Positions 46,898-55,106 of a stretch of 64,000 nucleotides of DNA are shown here, piece after piece. Source of the DNA: Rummeliibacillus suwonensis (GTDB lineage: Bacteria > Bacillota > Bacilli > Bacillales_A > Planococcaceae); assembly GCF_007896435.1 (NCBI RefSeq), contig NZ_VCBL01000001.1, positions 2,727,078 to 2,791,077 on the forward strand, written 5' to 3'. Position 1 is the first letter of the stretch, and each line of letters opens with the position of its first letter. Made by a program: the position numbers and the translations under genes. The notes under the pieces were generated by a model. The model ran no database searches and was not told the origin of the DNA. It saw only the letters and a list, made by a program, of their open reading frames with translations.

Positions 46898-47371
46898 ATG
46901 TGTCAATTTGAAGTGATTCTTGAACAATTTGAGCCAATGATCACAGCAGCTATTCGGAAATGCCGTATCTACAAAAATCACGAACACTATCGTCAAACAG
47001 CTCGCATCACCCTATGGAAAGCCTGGCAAAAGTACAATGATCTACAAGGCGATTTTGCCCCCTATGCTTACACCTGCATACATGGCAGCATTTTAGACGA
47101 GCTGAAAAAAGAAAGTCGTTATGAAGAACGCTACCAGCCACAAGAAGATGTCCTGCTATCACTCTCCACCATATCAGCAGGGCAATCCGAAACAGCTTGC
47201 TTATTGGAGGAATTACTCAACACCCTTCCAAAGCAAGAACGGCAACTTCTCGTCGACTATTATATTACAGGCTATTCATATGCAGAATTAACAACAAAAT
47301 ACCACACCACGATTGCCGCCTTGAAAAAAAGAAGGACGCGTATACTTGAAAAACTAAGAAAAAATTTATAG
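46898..47371 (+). CDS. Small sigma-70 family factor (ECF-like)
   Basis: 157 residues with region 2 at about 8-75 (YRQTARITLWKAWQKYNDLQGDFAPYAYTCIHGSIL, split) and region 4 at about 105-155 (LPKQERQLLVDYYITGYSYAEL, HTTIAALKKRRTRILEKL). No region 3 and no anti-sigma gene adjacent. The TTG-free start is ATG 46898 with a weak SD (TGGACAAAGAA). It would direct RNA polymerase to an unknown regulon. Similar short sigma factors occur in Bacillales as orphan ECF or SigH-like proteins. Terminator immediately follows. Confidence 0.83.
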   Translation: MCQFEVILEQFEPMITAAIRKCRIYKNHEHYRQTARITLWKAWQKYNDLQGDFAPYAYTCIHGSILDELKKESRYEERYQPQEDVLLSLSTISAGQSETACLLEELLNTLPKQERQLLVDYYITGYSYAELTTKYHTTIAALKKRRTRILEKLRKNL

Positions 47372-47387
47372 CCCCATATAGCCAAAC

Positions 47388-47425
47388 AAACACCACCTCA
47401 TTTTTACTTGGTGGTGTTTTGAATT
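47388..47425 (+). terminator. Terminator of the sigma factor gene
   Basis: AAACACCACC (47388-47397) pairs with GGTGGTGTTT (47410-47419) followed by T/A-rich sequence. Confidence 0.85.
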
Positions 47426-47517
47426 ATGAATATAGAATGGGCTTGGTTCTTTATAATTAGTTTAGTATAGAAATGAGGCCATCCCATGAAATAAATAGGA
47501 ACAGTTCTATCGCTCCC

Positions 47518-47566
47518 ATCCACGGAAGAGAGCATTCTATCCACGGAAAACGGACTCCCATCCACG
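47518..47566 (+). repeat. 21-bp phased ATCCACGG array, locus 3
   Basis: ATCCACGGAA begins at 47518, 47539 and 47560, again exactly 21 bp apart, in non-coding sequence between a terminator and a family-B element. Confidence 0.75.
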
Positions 47567-47595
47567 GAACATAACCTACTTATTTATAAAAAATC

Positions 47596-47964
47596 ACACG
47601 TGTTGATTTTACAAAAATCAGGAATATATATTTAGTGTAATTTTGAAAAACCCTGTATTTTTAGGACCATTTATATAGATCTTCGCTGCGGCTTGCTCGA
47701 GTCCTCGAAAATGCAAGCATTTCCTTCGTGCGGTGTGATTCGAGGAAGAAAATTCAATGTCCCGCGGGAAAAGCGAATAGATGAGACCCCGCAGCGTAGC
47801 GATTGAAGGAACGGAATTTAAGAACGCCACGTCCTGTGGCAACGATTCCGTGACCAACATCCTGTTGCCCCCAGCATTCGCCCGCAGGAAAGCGAGCAAG
47901 TCGGAGCGGAAATCAATGACTCTCCCTATTTTTATGGATTAAATTGGATAATCAACACGCCTGA
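47596..47964 (-). repeat. Family-B MITE-like element, copy B6
   Basis: CACGTGTTGATTTTAC left, GGATAATCAACACGCCTG right, full core including CACGTCCTGTGGCAACG and GACCAACATCCTGTTGCCC. The most complete copy with B1 and B2. Confidence 0.88.
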
Positions 47965-48053
47965 TAAAAAATCTTAGTTTACTTTTATATCCATTTATTT
48001 AAAAGAAGATTAAAACTTTTATCACCAAACTATGGAAATTCTAATCTAATATC

Positions 48054-48081
48054 TTTACAAAATAAAAAATCGTATTATACT
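48054..48081 (+). promoter_or_regulatory. Probable sigma-A promoter of mntH
   Basis: -35 TTTACA (48054-48059), 16-bp spacer, -10 TATACT (48076-48081). The MntR palindrome begins about 12 bp after the -10. Confidence 0.65.
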
Positions 48082-48093
48082 GTAAACGTAAAG

Positions 48094-48107
48094 TTTCCTT
48101 AAGGAAA
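48094..48107 (+). promoter_or_regulatory. MntR operator
   Basis: Perfect palindrome TTTCCTTAAGGAAA, matching the known MntR box (core CCTTAAGG, TTTGCCTTAAGGAAAC in B. subtilis mntH). It lies at the transcription start region, a repressing position. Confidence 0.88.
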
Positions 48108-48307
48108 TAAAAATTCATATAGGAATTAAACTTTCATATAAGAAAGATATATTTTATTTATTACTAAAAAAGATTCCTAACTTTGCTTTATTTTTTGATA
48201 AAGGTGATGTTGTCAAATATGTTTACAAGCTCATAACAAAGCTCATCTTATACTAAACGTATCTAAAGATTCATTTAACTGAAAGAAAATGGAATGGAGT
48301 GATTACA

Positions 48308-49681
48308 ATGAAAGAAAGCGAAATAAAAGGAAATACTAGCAATTTTATAAAATATGCTAATGGACCTAGTCTTGAAGAAATTAATAATACAGTTTCTGTA
48401 CCAAAATCTAATCGTTTTTGGAAAAATTTAATGGCCTTTTCAGGTCCCGGAGCTTTAGTGGCAGTTGGTTATATGGACCCTGGTAACTGGGTGACATCAA
48501 TTGGTGGGGGTGCACAATATGGCTATCTTTTGATGTCAGTTATTTTGATTTCTAGCTTAATCGCCATGTTATTACAATATATGGCGGCTAAACTTGGGAT
48601 TGTAACACAAATGGATTTAGCGCAAGCCACACGTGCTCATACAAACAAAAAAGTTGGTTACGTTTTATGGATTGTGACAGAGCTTGCTATTATGGCAACG
48701 GATATAGCTGAGGTCATCGGTGGCGCGATCGCCTTGAATCTACTATTTAGTATGCCGCTTGCCGTCGGAGTTATATTAACCATTTTCGATGTATTACTAC
48801 TATTATTGTTAATGAAGTTAGGATTCCGTAAAATTGAAGCAATTGTTATTACATTGATCAGCGTTATCTTACTTGTCTTTTTATATGAAGTCATCATTTC
48901 ACAACCAAATATTCCAGACGTTTTAAAAGGTTTCGTCCCGCAAGCACAAGTTTTACATCATGGGCAATTAACAATGGCTTTAGGGATTGTGGGTGCAACC
49001 GTTATGCCTCATAACTTATATTTACACTCATCCATTGCTCAAACGCGTCAATATGTTCGTAGAGATGAGAAGAATCTTGCAAAAGCTGTTAAATTTGCAA
49101 CATGGGACTCAAATATTCAGCTATCTGCAGCTTTTATTATTAACTGTTTGTTATTGATCTTAGGTAGCGCCCTTTTCTTCGGACACGGCAGTGAATTAGG
49201 GACTTTCTCTTCTTTATACCATGCATTAAATGATTCACAATTAGCTGGTGCAGTTGCAAGTCCTATATTAAGTACATTATTTGCATTGGCTTTATTAGCA
49301 TCTGGGCAAAACTCAACAATTACAGGAACATTGACTGGACAAGTTGTTATGGAAGGCTTTATCCACATTCGTCTTCCAATGTGGGCTCGCCGAATGGTTA
49401 CACGATTGTTAGCTGTCATTCCAGTATTAGCTTGTACAATCTATTTTGGCGGAGATGAAACAGCACTTGATAATTTATTGATATATTCACAAGTATTCTT
49501 AAGTATTGCTTTGCCTGTCTCAATGATCCCACTCGTTTATTTCACAAGTTCTAAAAAAATTATGGGGGAACGGTTTAAAAATCCTCTTTGGGTAAGTATA
49601 CTAGGTTGGGTTTGTACAATCTGCTTAACTTATTTAAATATCCAATTGATTGTTAGTACCGTATCTTCTATCTTCCATTAA
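48308..49681 (+). CDS. mntH: Nramp family Mn2+/H+ symporter MntH
   Basis: Divalent metal importer of 457 residues, 11-12 transmembrane helices. Substrate motif [10 protein letters not shown] in TM1 (near residue 55) has the metal-binding Asp and Asn; [14 protein letters not shown] in TM6 (near 230) has the Met and the Pro-His. Also conserved: [14 protein letters not shown] in TM3 and [13 protein letters not shown] in TM8-9. ATG at 48308 is 8 bases after GGAG; the GTG-like earlier start has no SD. An MntR palindrome in the leader shows Mn-dependent repression. The ~200-nt leader shows no recognised riboswitch. Confidence 0.95.
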   Translation: MKESEIKGNTSNFIKYANGPSLEEINNTVSVPKSNRFWKNLMAFSGPGALVAVGYMDPGNWVTSIGGGAQYGYLLMSVILISSLIAMLLQYMAAKLGIVTQMDLAQATRAHTNKKVGYVLWIVTELAIMATDIAEVIGGAIALNLLFSMPLAVGVILTIFDVLLLLLLMKLGFRKIEAIVITLISVILLVFLYEVIISQPNIPDVLKGFVPQAQVLHHGQLTMALGIVGATVMPHNLYLHSSIAQTRQYVRRDEKNLAKAVKFATWDSNIQLSAAFIINCLLLILGSALFFGHGSELGTFSSLYHALNDSQLAGAVASPILSTLFALALLASGQNSTITGTLTGQVVMEGFIHIRLPMWARRMVTRLLAVIPVLACTIYFGGDETALDNLLIYSQVFLSIALPVSMIPLVYFTSSKKIMGERFKNPLWVSILGWVCTICLTYLNIQLIVSTVSSIFH

Positions 49682-49698
49682 AAAAATATATATGTTAG

Positions 49699-49741
49699 AA
49701 GCTGTGTCATAGATATAAAAACTGATGGCATGGCTTTTTTC
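49699..49741 (+). terminator. Imperfect terminator after mntH
   Basis: AGCTGTGTCAT and ATGGCATGGCT with a T run. Confidence 0.6.
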
Positions 49742-49819
49742 TGATTTAAAATACATATGTCTGCCCCCGTTATCGTAGAGTGCATACATCTTTGTTCCTA
49801 AATTTTGATGAAGGCCTAT

Positions 49820-50140
49820 TTAAACCGTAAAACTCACACCAAAAATAGCTGGAAAGGGGAAATTTTTTCCGTCTTCTAAATAGAGTGAAGCACTTTTGGT
49901 GTCTAGCTTTGTAATTATTCCGATCACTTTAAAAATTCGTTTTTCTTCCCAAATGCTTAATTCGACCTCTAGGTTATTGGCGTAAGCGATTTGGAGTTGT
50001 TCACTGAGTTCCTGCAATCCCCATTCATCTAGCTCTGGCTTTTCAACATATTCATCTTGTGCTTTCCATTCCTGCAATAGTTTTACATGTTCTGGAAGCA
50101 TCATCGCAGTCCATTTGATATTTCCACGATCTCGGATCAC
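49820..50140 (-). CDS. YolD-like protein
   Basis: 106-residue cytoplasmic protein of the YolD-like family, normally encoded beside a Y-family DNA polymerase and SOS-induced. Pattern: RGNIKWTAMMLPEHVKLLQ at the N-terminus and a beta-rich C-terminal half (IWEEKRIFKVIGIITKLD). GTG start at 50140 behind GAGGTGATG. It follows the polymerase gene by 47 bp on the same strand and shares its LexA-controlled promoter. Precise role unknown; thought to accompany translesion synthesis. Confidence 0.88.
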   Translation of the reverse strand: MIRDRGNIKWTAMMLPEHVKLLQEWKAQDEYVEKPELDEWGLQELSEQLQIAYANNLEVELSIWEEKRIFKVIGIITKLDTKSASLYLEDGKNFPFPAIFGVSFTV

Positions 50141-50187
50141 TTTTACATCACCTCTTTATCTCAAACACGTAGGAACTATGGGCTTTC

Positions 50188-51504
50188 TTACTTTTGGTGT
50201 CCACCGATCAATTCTGAACGTGCAACCGCAGTCCCTGCCTCTGTATAAGACACAGCATGTAAAATCGCTGTTGATCCATGTTTTGAACGCAAATAATCCA
50301 TCGTCTCTCCTAATTTTCTTTTTTTCCATTTCTGTTCATCAAACAAACTAAGTTGCATGGAATGTTCCGATTCTAAATTTGAAATGCTGATAGAAAGCTG
50401 CCTTACAGGTTTTTCTACATAATAGGCTTCGAGCAATCGCTTACACACTTTATAAATTTTCATCGTATCATTCGTTGGCTCATCTATTGTATGTGACCGA
50501 TGAAAACCTCCTCCAAATACATTTTTACTATAACGAACACCAAGTGAAATGGTTCTTCCCACTTGGAAGGCTTCCCTTGCTCTTCTTGCGATATCCTCGC
50601 ACATTTCTAAAATGACGACAAGAATCTCACGGCAACTACCATAATCGCGCGTAAGTAATTGACCTTTACCAAAGCTAATGGGTTCTTCTGCATGTGCTTC
50701 TAATGGGGATAGATCTATTCCCCATGCATGATAGTAAAGCTGATTGCCCATAACACCAAAATGATTTTCCAGCATGCTTAAATCAGCATGAGCAAGGTCG
50801 CCTACCGTATAAATACCCAGATTATTTAGGGCACGTTCTATTCTTCGGCCAATCCCCCACATTTCAGACAACGGTGCAACCGGCCATAATTTTTTAGGAA
50901 TATCTTCATATGTCCATTTCGCAAACCCTTCCTTTTTCGCCTCTAAATCTAATGCTAGCTTTGCCATTAGCATATTGGGCCCCATTCCAACTGCATTTGG
51001 AATTTGAAATTGGCTATAAATGCTGGACTGAATAGATTTCGCAGTTTCTTCAGGAGGACCCCAAAGCTTTTCTGTACCGGTAAGATCCACAAAGCTTTCG
51101 TCAACGCTATATACATGTATCGCTTCTTTTGGAACAATTCGATTAATTAAATTCGTAATTTCCATTGACATCTTTATAAAAAATTCCATTTTGGGTGTAA
51201 ATAATTTGATATCCGGGTGGTCCGGAATTTCGTAAAGACGAGATCCTGTTTGAATCCTAAATCTTTCTTTCATGGGTGGCGATGCAGCGAGGACTATACT
51301 CCCTTTTTGTTGAAGATTCCCAACAACCGCAATGGGCACTTTTAAAGGATCCAGCTTTGCAAGCATAGCCATACAGCTTGCATAAAAACAACGCATATCA
51401 ACGCAAATGATAGAGCGGTTCGGCGCATTTTTGTACATTTCCCATGGATTTTTATCATTGGAGTCAATTTCATATTCAGTACGATTCACTGTATTCCTAC
51501 TCAT
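50188..51504 (-). CDS. Y-family translesion DNA polymerase (UvrX/YqjW type)
   Basis: 438-residue error-prone polymerase of the UmuC/DinB superfamily. Palm residues: Asp in IICVDMRCFYASC (~35) and the Asp-Glu of VYSVDESFVDLT (~125). The HhH region reads PLSEMWGIGRRIERALNNLGIYTVGDLAH (split, ~200-225). The little-finger domain follows, with a beta-clamp-like LQLSLFD variant (MQLSLFDEQ) near residue 390. ATG at 51504 behind GGAGGTGGCAAA; the upstream ATG at 51534 lacks an SD. Operon with yolD-like; a perfect LexA box lies over the promoter. Confidence 0.92.
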   Translation of the reverse strand: MSRNTVNRTEYEIDSNDKNPWEMYKNAPNRSIICVDMRCFYASCMAMLAKLDPLKVPIAVVGNLQQKGSIVLAASPPMKERFRIQTGSRLYEIPDHPDIKLFTPKMEFFIKMSMEITNLINRIVPKEAIHVYSVDESFVDLTGTEKLWGPPEETAKSIQSSIYSQFQIPNAVGMGPNMLMAKLALDLEAKKEGFAKWTYEDIPKKLWPVAPLSEMWGIGRRIERALNNLGIYTVGDLAHADLSMLENHFGVMGNQLYYHAWGIDLSPLEAHAEEPISFGKGQLLTRDYGSCREILVVILEMCEDIARRAREAFQVGRTISLGVRYSKNVFGGGFHRSHTIDEPTNDTMKIYKVCKRLLEAYYVEKPVRQLSISISNLESEHSMQLSLFDEQKWKKRKLGETMDYLRSKHGSTAILHAVSYTEAGTAVARSELIGGHQK

Positions 51505-51540
51505 TTTGCCACCTCCAAAATAATTATGAAACACTATTTC

Positions 51541-51554
51541 AGAACGTTTGTTCT
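51541..51554 (-). promoter_or_regulatory. LexA/DinR operator
   Basis: AGAACGTTTGTTCT is a perfect GAAC-N4-GTTC inverted repeat with matching outer bases, directly downstream of the -10 of the polymerase operon. Confidence 0.9.
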
Positions 51555-51560
51555 AATTTT

Positions 51561-51589
51561 ATTTTAGAGTAAGAAAAGTAGAACGACAA
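51561..51589 (-). promoter_or_regulatory. Promoter of the polymerase-yolD operon
   Basis: Reading the minus strand: -35 TTGTCG (51589-51584), 17-bp spacer, -10 TAAAAT (51566-51561). The LexA site covers the start region. Confidence 0.7.
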
Positions 51590-51818
51590 GTGGTATTATT
51601 TGGAGTGGTTTTCGCCACTAGCATTGCAGCAGACCTGATAATGATCTAATTTTAGCTCTTAATTTTGCTAATAAAGTAACCTCTTTTTGCAAAAGAATCT
51701 TATGCTTATTTCAATTTACTAGGACAACTCAAACCTATAAAACACATTAAAAATGAAGCCATTAAATTGGATTTAAAAAAATTAAGATCATTAAAAAACC
51801 ATAATATCCCATTTCATT

Positions 51819-52037
51819 GATAAAGTAAAACTTTAATCAGTGGAGTTTTCTTCATCCCTCACTGAACTAGAGGAACTCAGGTTAAAGGCGCCACGTCCTG
51901 TGGCAACACCTGAGTGACCAACATCTTGTTGGCCCGAACCAATCGGGCTTTTACAGGCAGTTTATCTTCCACCTAACTTCTTTACTTTCGCTGAATTTTG
52001 AGATGGGAGTATTACTGCCCGTTAATGCGGGATAAAA
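51819..52037 (+). repeat. Family-A repeat, copy A11 (long form)
   Basis: GATAAAGTAAAACTTTAATC to TGCGGGATAAA with intact long-form insert (GAACTCAGGTTAAAGGCGCC, CACCTGAGTGACCAACATC). Borders the accessory island. The stretch 51590-51818 holds no gene. Confidence 0.9.
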
Positions 52038-52042
52038 ATCTA

Positions 52043-52125
52043 TTTTTTCTTTAACTTTTCAAACAAAAAACTGATTTTTATTAAATTTCCGAAGATGAAA
52101 TGACTTTTTCAGTGATCTCTTAAAA
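52043..52125 (+). repeat. Family-D half element, left border of the island
   Basis: ATTTTTTCTTTAACTTTT, ACTGATTTTTATTAAATTTCC, GAAGATGAAATGACTTTTTC, then AGTGATCTC. It parallels 56600-56681 in the same orientation. Confidence 0.65.
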
Positions 52126-52260
52126 CTTAGATAGCTATTTTCACTTAGAAGACAAGAACGTATTATTTAAGCTCATCATACATATACTGTATAAAAAAAC
52201 GAACTAAATTTTGTTTTATTTTTTGTGCAAAATTTAGTACAATAAAGGTAGGAGAAAATA

Positions 52261-52632
52261 ATGTCAAATGAAATCTGGAAGGGGAAAATAAACATGAAAA
52301 AATTATTAGAGAAACCATTTACTCTAAAAAACACCATGCCTGCAAGCAAATTAAGAGAAATTTCCCAAAAAAGATTAAAGGAAATGATTGATGAAAACGA
52401 AGTAATGGGACTGATCATTAAAGATGAAATGGCAATCACAATGATGAGAATGAAAGACTTTGAAGAATTAAAAAAGTATGTGGAAAGTTTGGAACAATTA
52501 GTAGATGAAAATCTGATGGTAAACAAACTTGGAGAAGAATTTTTCAATACACCGAAAGAGCAATTCATCACTATGCCAAAGAATATGTCGGCAAAAGAAT
52601 ACAAAGAATGGAGAAAAGGAATGGAGAATTAA
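52261..52632 (+). CDS. Candidate antitoxin of a type II toxin-antitoxin pair
   Basis: 123 residues from ATG 52261 (GGAG 8 bases upstream) or 112 from ATG 52294 (GGAAGGGG 9 bases upstream); both starts are possible. Middle segment PASKLREISQKRLKEMIDENEV then MGLIIKDEMAITMMRMKDFEELKKYV resembles Phd/YefM-type antitoxins, in which a short strand and helix bind DNA and a flexible C-terminus neutralises the toxin. One base separates its stop from the next ATG, so the genes are coupled. Promoter unclear (TACAAT at 52238). Assignment is from size, context and pattern. Confidence 0.6.
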   Translation: MSNEIWKGKINMKKLLEKPFTLKNTMPASKLREISQKRLKEMIDENEVMGLIIKDEMAITMMRMKDFEELKKYVESLEQLVDENLMVNKLGEEFFNTPKEQFITMPKNMSAKEYKEWRKGMEN

Positions 52633-52633
52633 C

Positions 52634-53023
52634 ATGACCAATCAAACATATGAATCAAAATTTCATCCGGAGTATTTTGATACTTTTGATCATGTAGCAG
52701 ACAAGATGACAAATACAGAATTTGCAATGTTTTATGAGCTGTTTCAACATGTCATTGACACTTTAGAAAAGGATCCTTATAGCAATTCAAGAGAATGTCA
52801 GTACGGAATTCTACATGAAAAAGGATTTCGTACGATGACATTCCACTCAAAATTACCAAAGATTCATACAGGCGACATGCGAGTAATATTCAAAATTGAT
52901 GAGAATACAAAAACGAACTATTATTTTGCTGTAGGAAAACGGATCAACACAAGACCAAGACCGCCTGAAGATATCTATTCCAAAGCGGAAAATCTGTTAA
53001 AAGCTAGAGGAGAATATACATAA
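52634..53023 (+). CDS. RelE/ParE-like toxin candidate
   Basis: 129 residues. ATG at 52634 follows the preceding stop by one base, with GGAG at 52623. The core VIDTLEKDPYSNSRE ... KGFRTMTFHSKLPK ... DMRVIFKIDENTKTNYYFAVGKR fits the RelE/ParE superfamily order: helix pair, basic strand, then a strand with R(V)IF and a final strand. Such toxins cut ribosome-bound mRNA or poison gyrase. The C-terminal RPRPPEDIYSKAENLLKAR is family-typical in placement. The key residues cannot be fixed by eye, so mode of action is open. Confidence 0.65.
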   Translation: MTNQTYESKFHPEYFDTFDHVADKMTNTEFAMFYELFQHVIDTLEKDPYSNSRECQYGILHEKGFRTMTFHSKLPKIHTGDMRVIFKIDENTKTNYYFAVGKRINTRPRPPEDIYSKAENLLKARGEYT

Positions 53024-53143
53024 TGCAATAAACTAGTAGATAGACATAGAACTTTTCATATCATTAATGTACGAAAAGAGAATGCCATCTGACATTCTCC
53101 ATTCATAAAAAATAAAAGCCTACCCCTCCTAGTAAAGATAGCC

Positions 53144-53380
53144 CTAACGCTCAACCATTAATATTGATACTACTTTCTTTTTCATACACTGTTCACCCTT
53201 TCCTAAGTTATTCTTCCTTTGTATCCTCAAATTTAAAATACCCCCTACGTCACAATTAAAATACTTGCATAGCGCATCTAACGTACTGTAATTTACACCT
53301 TTACCTATTCCTCAATCTAAATTGGATAACGCATTTCTGGAAGTCACAAAACATTAATCTACTAAAATTGCTAATATATT
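53144..53380 (-). pseudogene. Decayed XRE-type helix-turn-helix regulator
   Basis: The minus strand reads VTSRNALSNLD, stop, GIGKGVNYSTLDALCKYFNCDV then GGIL: the standard recognition helix and following helices of short (about 70-residue) Cro/CI-like regulators. There is an in-frame TGA in the turn and a TAA just upstream (53354-53356), and the first helices are shortened. A second start (MKKKVVSILMVER) also ends in a stop at 53144. Clearly inactive. It may be the lost regulator of a neighbouring toxin-antitoxin operon. Confidence 0.7.
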
Positions 53381-53511
53381 TAGAATTTCTACTATTTTCC
53401 CCAAATCTATACTTTTAGTATAAAAAATTGGTATAATATTGTCATATTATTAGATAAAAAGATTTTTATTTATAACCTAAAAGTCTTCCTAACTAGAAAA
53501 GGAGTGAAGAA

Positions 53512-54094
53512 ATGAATTCTTGTAAAAATTGCGGAACATCCTATGAAGATGGCCAACTCTTTTGTACAAAGTGTGGTCATGCCTTATCAGAAAATGAAAA
53601 TCCGCAGCACCACCTCCAAGATAACGTTGAAACAAAGGTTTCTATACCTACTACACCTGCTACTAACAAAATCCATCCATCAAGATGGCAAAAACAAAAA
53701 ATGAGTAAGAAAAATAAACTTACACTTTTTTCGATTATTGCAATTATAGTATTATTATTGGCTGCTCATTTAACGATGAAATCCATCATGAATCCTACGA
53801 AGACAGTAACGGCAATGCATGAGGATTTTGAAAAAGAAGATAAATCTTATTTTTCTAAATTTGTAGATGATGACGAAATCAGCAATCATACCAATGATAT
53901 AAAGTAATCTTGTAGCAATTAATGACACAACATTCAAGTTTGACACAAATGAACAATATACATTTTACAGTCATGAAGATCCTACAATTGATTATGATTA
54001 TAAAAAAACCTATACGATTCAATCTTCTAGCGATAGCTATATTATCAAAACGATAGAAAGTGAAAAAATTTCAGAAGAAGAATATGACGAGTAA
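53512..54094 (+). pseudogene. Broken TcaA-like zinc-ribbon membrane protein
   Basis: The first 131 codons (53512-53907) have an SD (AAAGGAGTG) and encode a zinc ribbon (CKNCGTSYEDGQLFCTKCG, Cys4), a cytoplasmic linker, a transmembrane helix (LFSIIAIIVLLLAAHLTM) and the start of an extracellular domain, then stop. The +1 frame continues with VAINDTTFKFDTNEQYTFY ... SEKISEEEYDE to a TAA at 54092, which looks like the C-terminal end of the same protein. Intact TcaA-like proteins have several hundred residues, so there is a deletion plus frameshift. The short N-terminal product could still be made. Confidence 0.65.
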
Positions 54095-54248
54095 AAGAAA
54101 CCCGTATATCCTTAATATGAACCTAAGCAAGAAGTGGATCATATTTGTAGCAAATGTGATCACCATTAGCATAAGTACAAATAACGTTCACGTATTTTTT
54201 GTAGATGGTATTTGATGCAATGTTTCCTTACAAAAGGAAGGAGAAAAA

Positions 54249-55106
54249 ATGAAGATAATTGACATATCTAATTGGACTGAATTGGAAGATCGCGAGGCAT
54301 CTGGAACAAGAGAAAAAGCCTGGTATAAAAATAATGGAAAAACATATCTTTTTAAATATGTGAAATCTCCAGGCGAAGCATGGGCAGAAAAAATTGCTAG
54401 CGATGTAGGTAACAATATATTTCATGTCCCAGTAGCTAAATATTACATAGCCAAAAAAGATGGAGTAATAGGTTGCCTTTCAGAAAATGTTGTAGATAGT
54501 TCAAAAAATGAAGAACTTTACGAGATTTCAGATCTGATGTGTAACATACATGAAGATTTTGATTCTAAAAATTTAGCGCATTACAATATTAAAAGAGTAT
54601 TGGAAATTGTTGAGGGTAATGGAATTCTCCCCTTTTTTTATGATATGTGTCTGTTTGATTTTATTATTGTTAACCAAGATAGACATTGCGAAAACTGGGG
54701 AATTATTAGAATAAATAATAGCATCACACCATCTCCTTTGTATGATAATGGCTCCTCATTAGGTAACAATTTATCAGAAAAAGATATTCAAATATATCTC
54801 GGGAAAGATGCTAATGCTTTTGCAGGATTTAATCGACGTACCAAAACACAATTCACTATTGAAGAAAAGAAAAAACCGAAAGCAAAAAAATTGATTACAT
54901 ATTTATACAAATATAATTACAATGTTTTTAAAAAATCTTCGTATAAATTTGTTAATTTTAATGCTTCAATGTTGGATAATATTATAAAGTCTATACCTTA
55001 TGATATAATGTCAGAGAGCCAAAAAAAATTTGTATCAAAATTGCTTTTCTTTCGTATTAATATGGTAAGACAGTTCGTTGACGAAGGGGGAAATTGGTAT
55101 GACTAA
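54249..55106 (+). CDS. Hip-type kinase (core kinase domain only)
   Basis: 285-residue Ser/Thr kinase of the HipA superfamily without the N-terminal HipS-like subdomain. Visible kinase features: ATP-binding Lys36 (YLFKYVK), Glu43 (GEAWAE), catalytic loop VNQDRHCENWG (Asp144, Asn149) and metal-binding DNGSS (Asp166). HipA and HipT toxins phosphorylate aminoacyl-tRNA synthetases and stop translation. SD AAGGAAGGAG; a TTCCTT/AAGGAA hairpin (54224-54239) touches it. The next gene overlaps by 8 bp and supplies the HipS part plus a HIRAN domain, so this is the toxin of a split kinase module. Target unknown. Confidence 0.85.
   Translation: MKIIDISNWTELEDREASGTREKAWYKNNGKTYLFKYVKSPGEAWAEKIASDVGNNIFHVPVAKYYIAKKDGVIGCLSENVVDSSKNEELYEISDLMCNIHEDFDSKNLAHYNIKRVLEIVEGNGILPFFYDMCLFDFIIVNQDRHCENWGIIRINNSITPSPLYDNGSSLGNNLSEKDIQIYLGKDANAFAGFNRRTKTQFTIEEKKKPKAKKLITYLYKYNYNVFKKSSYKFVNFNASMLDNIIKSIPYDIMSESQKKFVSKLLFFRINMVRQFVDEGGNWYD

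Noticed and set aside
48108..48300. Mn riboswitch (yybP-ykoY) in the mntH leader
   Set aside because: The leader is AT-rich without the conserved loop sequences.
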